Assembly (NCBI RefSeq): GCF_007752135.1
Contig: NZ_CP036298.1
Coordinates: 434,001 to 498,000 of the forward strand
Direction: 5' to 3'
DNA length: 64,000 nt
Origin: Aureliella helgolandensis
Lineage (GTDB): Bacteria > Planctomycetota > Planctomycetia > Pirellulales > Pirellulaceae
Below, piece by piece: positions 46,438-54,500 of this stretch. Each line of letters starts with the position of its first letter. The stretch's first letter is position 1. Under the pieces are notes generated by a model. The model saw only the letters and a program-made list of their open reading frames with translations. It had not been told where the DNA came from and ran no database searches. The position numbers were made by a program, and so were the translations under genes.

Positions 46438-46518
46438 AACAACCGCACAGGACAACCGTACAAAACACAGTACAGAACAGCCGTACAAATCAACCGTACA
46501 GAACACCGTACAGAGCGT
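46438..46518. repeat. AC-rich short direct repeats, copy 1
   Basis: Imperfect repeats of a word like CCGTACAGAACA/CCGTACAAAACA, about 10-12 bp, downstream of the first transposase. Spacing varies. The rest of 46306-46597 holds the right-end hairpin and no gene. Confidence 0.7.
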
Positions 46519-46597
46519 TCCTTGCCGTTTGGGGCGAACGGGAGGGGCGATTGAGCACAACGCAGTGGTCTGGATAGGACCGCAGCGGGCGATGTCA

Positions 46598-46973
46598 GCC
46601 AGCTACTTACGGATTCAGCGCAGCCCCGAATCCACCCAGTCGCGAAGCGGCGCTATGTGTTAGCTTGGGATGCAAATGCCGGGTGCCTTTCTCCATTCAC
46701 TTGCGGATTCAGCGCAGCCTCGAATCCGCCCAGTCGCGAAGCGACGCTATGTGTTAGCCTGGGATGCAAATGCCGGGTGCCTTTCTGCATTCACTTGTGG
46801 ATTGAGCGAAGCCTCGAATCCACCCAGTCGCGAAGCGACGCTATGTGTTAGCTTGGGATGCAAATGCCGGGTGCCTTTCTCCATTCACTTACGGATTGAG
46901 CGCAGCCCCGAATCGACCCAGTCGCGAAGCGACGCTATGTGTTAGCCTGGGATGTAAGTCCCAGGTACCCAAT
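46598..46973. repeat. 94-bp tandem repeat array, 4 units
   Basis: Units begin at about 46598, 46692, 46786 and 46880, the same sequence family as the array at 45329. The first unit is truncated at its left. The last ends in the intact left-end hairpin of the second element (46946-46965). Confidence 0.92.
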
Positions 46974-47550
46974 GGCACGATTACGTAGTCGCGAAGCGAC
47001 GACAGGAGACCTCCCATGTCGACTCACCACGGGATATTGCTACACGTTGTCTTTTCGACGAAGTTTCGAAAACCCTGTCTGGGCGACGCATGGCGGGACG
47101 ATTTATTCGCCTACATCGGTGGCATCGTGAAAGAGCATAAATCAACGCTCTTGAAAGCGGGCGGCATAGAGGATCATGTCCATTTGCTGCTGCGAATTCA
47201 TCCTGAGTTTGCGATCTCAAAAACGGTGCAACTGCTTAAAGCGAATTCGTCGAAATGGATCAACGAACAACGAAAACTCACAGGGAAATTTGAGTGGCAA
47301 CGCGGTTACGGTGCGTTTTCCGTTAGCCAATCGATGGTTGATGCAGTTAAGAAATACCTCGCCAACCAAAGAGAGCATCATCAAAAGCATACTTTCGAAA
47401 CGGAGTATCTTGGTTTTCTCGCAAAACACGCAATCGAATATGATCCGCAATACGTTTTCGAATTGGAGATCGTAAGGTGATCCGCGCATGCCGTCGCTTT
47501 GCGACTATTCGATGTTGGTGCCACCGTTCCTGGGACTTGCGTCCCAGGCT
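46942..47550 (+). mobile_element. RAYT / IS200-like element, copy 2
   Basis: Same layout as copy 1: left hairpin CCTGGGA-TGTAAG-TCCCAGG (46946-46965), right hairpin CCTGGGA-CTTGCG-TCCCAGG (47529-47548), inner GTCGC palindromes and one transposase gene. Confidence 0.75.
47016..47480 (+). CDS. IS200/RAYT-type Y1 transposase, copy 2
   Basis: 154 residues, nearly identical to the gene at 45841. The His-x-His pair is DHVHLLL here. The frame, ribosome site and flanks are intact, so both copies may be functional; near-identity points to a recent duplication. Confidence 0.93.
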   Translation: MSTHHGILLHVVFSTKFRKPCLGDAWRDDLFAYIGGIVKEHKSTLLKAGGIEDHVHLLLRIHPEFAISKTVQLLKANSSKWINEQRKLTGKFEWQRGYGAFSVSQSMVDAVKKYLANQREHHQKHTFETEYLGFLAKHAIEYDPQYVFELEIVR

Positions 47551-47866
47551 ACCGCATGCCATCGCTTCGCGATTAAGGGCCTATGCACGTGCCGCACGGA
47601 GCGTGCTCGCAGGACAACCGCCAGAACACCGCACAGAACACCGCACAAAACACCGTACAAAACACCGTACAAACAACCGTACCGAACAACCGTACCGAAT
47701 GTTCCTTGCCTCTTGAGGCGAAGGGGGGAGGGGCGATTGAGTACAACGAATCGGTCTGGGTAGGACCGCAGCGGGCGATGCCAGGCATCTGCACTTATGA
47801 TAGAAAGCCTTGTTACACAGGCCTGGAGGGCTAGGCCGTTCCACATGTTTGCTCAAAGGAATAGCA
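47481..47866. other. right end of copy 2 and AC-rich repeats
   Basis: 386 bp without a gene. Holds the GTCGC/GCGAC inner palindrome and right hairpin of the element, then at about 47605-47700 direct repeats of ACACCGTACAAA-like words, more numerous and regular than in copy 1, then the leader of the nitrilase gene. Confidence 0.8.
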
Positions 47867-48640
47867 ATGACGAATTTGTCGGTAGTCTCAGTGCAGATGG
47901 ACATGGCTTGGCAGGATATCGAGGCCAATTATGCCAAGGCTCGCGCGCTGCTCGCTGCCTCTTCGATTGCCCCTGGCTCGTTGATTGTTTTTCCCGAGAT
48001 GTTCGCCACTGGGTTCAGTATGAATCTATCGGTGACGGCTCAGGATTCCTCACGCGCCAGCGAAGCTCTGCTGCGTGAGCTGGCGGCAGAGTACGATTGT
48101 GCCGTGATGGGAGGGGTGGTTGGACCGGTGTCGGACGGTATGGCGACGAATGAGGCCGTTGTGTTTTCACCAGCTGGCCAAGAGTTGGTGCGGTATGTCA
48201 AACAGAAGCCTTTTTCGATGTCGGGCGAGGACAAAAAGTATCGAGCCGGCAGCCAGTTCGCGACGTTTCAATGGCAGGGGGTAACGGTTTCTCCCTTCAT
48301 TTGCTATGACCTCAGGTTTCCAGAGTTGTTCCGCTTGCCTGTGGCCGCTGGGGCTGAGTTGATTGTCGTGATCGCCTGTTGGCCATCTGTGCGATCGGAG
48401 CATTGGGTGCGGCTGCTGCAGGCACGCGCCATTGAGAATTTGGCAGCAGTCGTGGGGGTGAATCGCAGTGGTGCGGAGCCCAACCTCAAGTTTGATGGTC
48501 GCAGCACCGCTTTCGATCAGCAGGGAGTTCAATTGTTCGAAGCCGCTGCCGAAGAGCAGGTGGTGACTGCGAACATTGACGTGGCAGCGGTACGGGAGTG
48601 GCGCGAGTCCTTTCCTGCACTTCGCGACATGCAACTCTAA
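47867..48640 (+). CDS. nitrilase-superfamily amidase (omega-amidase-like)
   Basis: 257 residues from ATG 47867, which has AAGGA 8 bases upstream; a longer frame adds 19 residues of repeat-flank sequence. Catalytic triad: Glu44 (FPEMFATGF), Lys112 or Lys114 (VKQKPF), and Cys146 (ICYDLRFPELFR). FSMSGED and the FPEMFATGFSM block match the YafV/Nit2 omega-amidase branch, which hydrolyses 2-oxoglutaramate or 2-oxosuccinamate. A role in methionine salvage, suggested for such enzymes, would fit the metY/metX genes upstream, though the repeats separate them. Confidence 0.88.
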   Translation: MTNLSVVSVQMDMAWQDIEANYAKARALLAASSIAPGSLIVFPEMFATGFSMNLSVTAQDSSRASEALLRELAAEYDCAVMGGVVGPVSDGMATNEAVVFSPAGQELVRYVKQKPFSMSGEDKKYRAGSQFATFQWQGVTVSPFICYDLRFPELFRLPVAAGAELIVVIACWPSVRSEHWVRLLQARAIENLAAVVGVNRSGAEPNLKFDGRSTAFDQQGVQLFEAAAEEQVVTANIDVAAVREWRESFPALRDMQL

Positions 48641-48880
48641 ATCGCATCACGCTCCAGCATGCACCGAATCGTTCGGCAGCTGGAGTTTAGGCAGCTAACC
48701 CGTTTCAGCCGGCTTGCTGAAATCGCAGCTCCCCCGCCTGAGCAAGGACGGGTGTTTGCCGAGACAGGGCAACGCTGGGCAGTGCGCCCCCGCGTCAAAA
48801 CTAAGAACGCCTTCAATTCGACGGCTTGCAGAGAGATGGAGCTGCGCCAAGGATAGTTTCACCTTGGTGCCAATGCAGTA

Positions 48881-50452
48881 CTAGCTGCGTCGCATGGCAA
48901 CGATGGGGTCTAGTCTGGCAGCTCGCCAGGCTGGAGCGATACTGGCGGCAATGCAGAGCAGGATGGAGAGGCAGGTGACCAAAAGCATTGACCAAGGGGA
49001 GAACCGAAAAAGGGAGGCTACCAAGTCGGCGTTGAGGCGGCTCTCAACATACAATTCGATCAATCCGTGACCGGCAAGGGCAAGGCACAGACTCAGCGCG
49101 ATCGATAGGACAGCGCCGCAGAGCCCGAGCAAGGCGCCTTCGCAGACCATCAGCGACAGCAGTGTGCCGTCGGTAGCACCGACACTCTTGAGGATGCCGA
49201 ACTCAGGCGTTCGTTCCAAAACGGAAATTAGCAGCGTGTTGGAGATCCCAATCGCTGCAGTGACAAGGATGGCGGCGGCAATACCCAGGACGACCCAGCC
49301 ACTTTCATCAATGCTTCGATCGATGCTCTCCAGGATTGGCGCCGCAGACATGGCGCGGAATCCGAGCTCCTGCAGTGCCTCGCCGGTTTGGGAAAGCTGT
49401 TGGGTGCTATCGACGGTGACGATGGCGCCGTAGAAATTGGCGTCCGTAGCTCGTCCCAAATGGATCGCTTGGGCGGTTTTGTTGGGAATCAAAATGCCGC
49501 CTGATGCACCTTGATAATGTCCTCGGAACAGCTGGGACAGTGTGTCGCTGGAACTGTCGCGCACAATGCCAGAGATTCGAAACTGTAGGGAGGTGGTGGT
49601 AGGGGCTGGCGGAAGCGGATCTGGTTCGGGCGACGTCATGAGATTCTGAACCAATTGTTTTTGCTCTTCCGATAGCGAAGTGACGTCGAGTTCCTTGACG
49701 ACAGTGTTGAGGGCTTCAATCAGCTTACCGTCGTTGGTAAAGTCGAGTAGTGTGAACTGTCTGGTCCCCATCAGAACGCTTTGAATCGTGTTCTTGCCCT
49801 GGCTGGGCGACTTGGTGTACTCGATTTGCAAGATTTGCCCCAGCAGCTCGTTGAGTTCCGCATCGCTGCGATAGCCTAGCTTGTACGCTAAGAATTCATC
49901 CAAGAGCGCTTCGGAGGGCTCGGTCGCGGTTGGATTGATCATCTCACCAGTAAGGATCCGTCCGGAAATCAGGCTGCTAGCAACGTCGATCCCTGACAAG
50001 CCATCGGCGATAGGCTCCGAGTCGCTGATTTGTACCGAGCAGTCGACGTACACATCCGGAACAATACTCTCGACGTGCGGTAGCCGTTCGATGTCCGCCA
50101 CTTGCTCCGTAGTGAGGAGGCGCGGTAGGTTGTGCCGATGCGCAGCGTACCAATTATTTGCTAGTCTTTGCTGAAGCCGTTCGCGACGCTCATCGCTCAT
50201 TTCTCCAACCACCTGGATCTCCTCATCGGGTGGATGCTGGTTGGCATTGGGATCGGGCAGGATGCCAATTTGTCGCGCTGCTTCCGAGGCATCAAAGAGT
50301 GCGTGGATCGCATCTTTGACACCCGCAACTCCAGCAGCGGTCATGAGTAGGACGACGCAACCGACCACGACACCCATTAGATTCAACGCGCTGCGAACGC
50401 GACGCTTCCATAGATTATGAGCCGCCATGATGAGGATATCGCGTGCGCGCAT
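48881..50452 (-). CDS. ABC transporter permease, MacB/LolC type
   Basis: 523 residues from ATG 50452, which overlaps the ATPase stop as TGATG. One membrane segment near the N-terminus (VRSALNLMGVVVGCVVLLMTAAGVAG), a large extracytoplasmic domain (about 50-370), then three membrane segments, the FtsX-like module (VVLGIAAAILVTAAIGISNTLLISVLERTPEFGILKSVGA). Such permeases move lipoproteins or substances across the cell envelope by mechanotransmission. The cargo is not indicated. Confidence 0.9.
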   Translation of the reverse strand: MRARDILIMAAHNLWKRRVRSALNLMGVVVGCVVLLMTAAGVAGVKDAIHALFDASEAARQIGILPDPNANQHPPDEEIQVVGEMSDERRERLQQRLANNWYAAHRHNLPRLLTTEQVADIERLPHVESIVPDVYVDCSVQISDSEPIADGLSGIDVASSLISGRILTGEMINPTATEPSEALLDEFLAYKLGYRSDAELNELLGQILQIEYTKSPSQGKNTIQSVLMGTRQFTLLDFTNDGKLIEALNTVVKELDVTSLSEEQKQLVQNLMTSPEPDPLPPAPTTTSLQFRISGIVRDSSSDTLSQLFRGHYQGASGGILIPNKTAQAIHLGRATDANFYGAIVTVDSTQQLSQTGEALQELGFRAMSAAPILESIDRSIDESGWVVLGIAAAILVTAAIGISNTLLISVLERTPEFGILKSVGATDGTLLSLMVCEGALLGLCGAVLSIALSLCLALAGHGLIELYVESRLNADLVASLFRFSPWSMLLVTCLSILLCIAASIAPAWRAARLDPIVAMRRS

Positions 50453-51174
50453 CAATGGGTCCGTTCAGGAGGTTGGAGTGGAGACGGTGTGGAATCCGCA
50501 GGGCAGATTCGGCCATCGCTCATGCGAATCGTACGGCGGCAAGTCCGTCGAGCCACGTCGTCGTCGTGGGTTACGAGCAGGAGGGTTGTCCCCTGCTCTT
50601 CACATAGTTTGCTGAGGAGCGAAACGATATCGTCCGATGTGGCGGAATCGAGATTTCCCGTCGGCTCATCGGCTAGGACGAGCTGTGGGGCATGGATCAG
50701 CGCCCGAGCGATGGCCACCCGCTGTTGCTCCCCACCAGAGAGTTGGTAGGGGTGATGGGTGAGGCGGTGGGAGAGGCCAACTTGTGCCAGCGCCTCGCGG
50801 GCACGCGCTTGGCGCTGCTGCCGATGGATACCAGCGAGCAGGAGAGGCAATTCGACGTTTTGCAGAGCTGTGCGTTGGGGAATCAGTTGAAATGCTTGGA
50901 AGACGACCCCCACGGTTTCAAGGCGGTAGCGCGCCATCTCCTGGTGAGTCGATTGGTGCAGATTGCGGCCGGCGACGGTCAATTCACCGGCGGTAGGGTG
51001 ATCCATACCGGCAAGTAGGTTGAGCAGAGTCGATTTGCCCGAACCGCTTTTTCCTACGATGGCGACGCGTTCCCCCCTCTCAACCCGCAGCGAGAGGTCT
51101 TTCACCGCCCACACCACATCGGTGCCGCCGTAGTTTTTGCTGAGCGATTGAGCGACGATTGCAGCAGCGGGCAT
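50452..51174 (-). CDS. ABC transporter ATPase, LolD/MacB type
   Basis: 240 residues. Walker A GKSGSGKST (about 41-49), Q-loop FQAFQLIP, signature LSGGEQQR (about 144), Walker B LVLADEP, and switch His in LLVTHDD. Forms a TGATG-coupled pair with the permease gene. The C-terminal 25 residues are Pro-rich and extra to the domain. Confidence 0.95.
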   Translation of the reverse strand: MPAAAIVAQSLSKNYGGTDVVWAVKDLSLRVERGERVAIVGKSGSGKSTLLNLLAGMDHPTAGELTVAGRNLHQSTHQEMARYRLETVGVVFQAFQLIPQRTALQNVELPLLLAGIHRQQRQARAREALAQVGLSHRLTHHPYQLSGGEQQRVAIARALIHAPQLVLADEPTGNLDSATSDDIVSLLSKLCEEQGTTLLLVTHDDDVARRTCRRTIRMSDGRICPADSTPSPLQPPERTH

Positions 51175-51570
51175 GGGAATCCTAGTTGGCTAAAAAATAC
51201 CGTTGGGAAAGTGGTATGTTTCCTGGGGAGGACCGTCCGCGGGTGTGCGAGGCCGCTCGTCCCATCGAATCTTCGCAACTTTCCGCCAAGGAGAATGACT
51301 TTGCGGGGATCGCCACGAAGTGCCGTGAATTTTAGTTACAATAGTGAGTTCGCGCCCATGGCGGATGGTCGACTGAGTCAGCCGCTGGCGGGCTAGTGCG
51401 AAACCGTTTTAGGTCCTTTCTGCTCCCAAAGCATTGACCACTTAGGAGCCAGCAGTGGAAAGTGTGGGATAGACTTCCCGCTTTTCAAATCCGACAATTG
51501 TTATCGGCTCAATCCTAGATACGCGGCCTGCTAGAATCCTTCCCCACGATCTCACCAAAGTTTCACAATT
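51175..51570. other. intergenic, divergent promoter region
   Basis: 396 bp between the ABC operon (minus) and the 1931-residue protein gene (plus). An 82-codon frame at 51148-51396 has no domain and overlaps the ATPase start, so it is not called. A TACAAT word near 51340 could be a -10 element but has no good -35. Confidence 0.4.
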
Positions 51571-54500
51571 ATGGAAAACTCTCTTCGACACCCATTCTTG
51601 GGTCTCATTCTACTTACCTGCGCACTCTCTGCACGGTATTCACCCGTTGTCGCCGAGGATTTTGTAGGACGCGACTTTAGTCGCCAGGAGCTTACCGACA
51701 TCTATTACTCCGAAGGTGTGGCTGTCGGGGATATCAATGGCGACGAATCTCTCGATATCGTCTACGGGCCCTACTGGTTTGCCGGGCCAGCCTTTACCGA
51801 TAAACATGAAATTTACTCACCTCAGCCGCAGCCGACGGATAAGTACGCGGATAACTTCTTCTCGTGGATCTACGATTTCAATCAAGATGGCGCTGCGGAT
51901 GTGTTCGTGGTTGGTTTTCCCGGTACACCTGCCTATGTGTACGAAAACCCAGGACACGAGGCGAATTCAGCCGCTAACTCCCAGCCGTGGAAGAAACACC
52001 AAGTCATCGATTGGGTGTCGAACGAATCGCCGCAGTTTGCCAACCTTGTCGGTGATGAGCGCCCCGAATTGATCTGCACCCGCGATGGATTTTTCGGATT
52101 CGCCACGATCGATTGGGAGCATCCTCTAGACGCTTGGTCTTTTCATCCTATTTCTGAACAGATTGCTGCGTCGCGGTTCGGGCATGGCCTGGGGATCGGA
52201 GACGTCAATGGTGATGGACGCATTGACCTTTTGCACTCCAAGGGATGGTACGAACAACCCGCTAGCGATCCGACTTCTGGCCGTTGGCAAACGCACGAGG
52301 TGAATTTCTCGTCCTCCTACGGAGGTGCTGAAATGTATGCCTACGATGTGGATGGAGACGGAGACAGCGATGTCATCACCAGTGAAGCGGCTCACGATTT
52401 TGGACTGTCCTGGTACGAGCAGATCGGTGAGGGGGTACAAATCGAGTTCAAGCGGCACACGATCGTAGGACAACACCCATCGGAAAATAAATATGGAGTT
52501 GTCTTCAGCGAGCTGCATAGCGTGGCGTTGGCGGATATGGATGGGGATGGTCTGCAGGACATTGTGACTGGCAAGACCTACTGGTCTCACCACAAGCAGA
52601 GCCCCATGTGGGATGCGGGCGCTGTGGTGTATTGGTTCAAACTCGTGCAAGGCGAAGATGGGGTGGATTGGATCCCGTATTTGGTCGACGCCGATGCGGG
52701 AATAGGTCGACAGTTGACCATTGCCGACATCAATTCCGACGGAGTCCTCGACGTGGCCACCGGTGGAATGCTGGGCGCCAACGTGATGCTCCAAAAACCG
52801 GTGGTGTTGACTCGTGAAGAGTGGGCCAAGCGGCAGCCAAAAGTCTACGACGGACCTAAATTGGCAACCGTCGAGGGGGCCAGAGCCAAGCGTGGCCCGC
52901 GCTCTCCCATTGCTGCCGACGGAAAAGTGTTCCAGGCCATTGAAGGCGAAGAGGTAAAAGCGACCGTGACGGGCGGAACCACCCGCGCGCAACCCATGGG
53001 CTCTTTCTCCGGTGATCGTTGGAGCGGTAACAGTCAACTGTGGTGGACGGGCGCTAAGCCAGGAGACAAGTTGACCCTTGAGCTCGATGCGTTCCAGGAA
53101 GTGGCAGCAGTCGAATTGGCGCTTACCTGTGCCAAAGATTATGGAATTGTAGAAATACAACTGAATGGACAACCCCTGGACGCGCCCCTGGATTGCTACG
53201 ACGCGCAAGTGGTAACCACCGGTCTCCTCTCGCTAGACACTCCCGAGCTGAAGAAGGGCAAGCACACGCTCTCCTTCGAAATCGTGGGTGCAAATCCCAA
53301 GGCCGTGAAAGGCTACATGCTAGGGATCGACTTCATTCGATTCCGCGCTCCAGGAGAGATCTTCCCAGATGCCGATGGTGGAGTTCCTGCTCGCAACCGC
53401 GAGGGCCGAGTCCTAAATCTTGACTTTGAGTCGGGGGACCTTTCCGATTGGACCGCTACGGGAGATGCCTTCGCCGATCAACCCATTCAGGGAGATACGG
53501 TTTCCAAACGCCGCAATGACATGAGTAGCCGACATCACGGTGAGTTTTGGATCGGTGGTTTCGAAAAACATGGCGATGAACCGACTGGAACATTGACCTC
53601 CGCACCGTTCTCCGTGCCAGCTCGCTACGCCACGTTCCTGCTCGGGGGCGGAAGCTCGGAAGCGACTCGAGTTGAGCTATGGGGTGTGGGAGAGGAAAAG
53701 CCATTTTACATAGCTCGCGGAAAGAACAGCGAGAATCTGGAACGAGTGGTGGTGGACTTGCGGCGGGTTCAAAATGGAGAAATGTTCCTTCGAATTGTCG
53801 ACGAGAGCCGTGGTGGCTGGGGGCATGTAAATTTTGATCATTTCCGCTTTCACGCGCGACGCCCGGCGGCTGTGACCCCTCCAGCTGTCCAGTTAACCAA
53901 TGATGAGTACCCGTACGGTGATCTGTCCGCCGAAGAGGCGGCGAGCGTTATGAAGGTTCCCGAAGGGTTTAGTGTCACGGTCTGTGCGGCCGAACCCGAT
54001 GTCAAACAACCGATCGCAATGGCCCTCGACGATCGTGGGCGAGTTTGGATCGCCGAAGCCTATGAGTATCCGCAGCGGGCGGACGGAGATACCGGTCGCG
54101 ATCGCATCTTGGTGTTCGAAGATACGACAGGCGACGGACGCTTGGATTCGCGAAAGGTCTTCGCGGAAGGGCTGAACTTAGTGAGTGGCCTGGAGGTTGG
54201 TTTTGGTGGAGTGTGGGTGGGAGCAGCACCCTATCTACTCTTTATTCCGGATGCCAATGGAGATGATGTCGCTGACTCCGAACCACAAGTTTTGCTCGAC
54301 GGTTGGGGCTATGAAGATACGCACGAAACCTTAAACACCTTCTGCTGGGGACCGGATGGATGGTTGTATGGTTGCCATGGAGTCTTTACACATTCCAAAG
54401 TTGGCAAGCCAGGAACCGCTGCCGAAGATCGCACACCGATCAACGCAGGGATCTGGCGTTACCATCCCCAGCGTCACGAGTTCGAAGTGTTTGCTCATGG

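Larger units (their letters stand above)
45329..47780. repeat. tandem duplication, about 1.18 kb period
   Basis: Two blocks, each consisting of 94-bp repeats, a RAYT gene, a hairpin and an AC-rich array, lie head to tail; the two genes start 1175 bp apart (45841 and 47016). Similarity extends to a shared GGACCGCAGCGGGCGATG word at about 46577 and 47764. Confidence 0.85.

Noticed and set aside
44974-46945. Cys-rich 60-90-codon plus-strand frames inside the 94-bp arrays (and their flanks)
   Set aside because: They arise because a stop-poor 94-bp unit cycles through all three frames; no ribosome site or family.
45329-46973. 94-bp arrays as CRISPR arrays
   Set aside because: Whole units are repeated with no unique spacers, and no cas genes are nearby.
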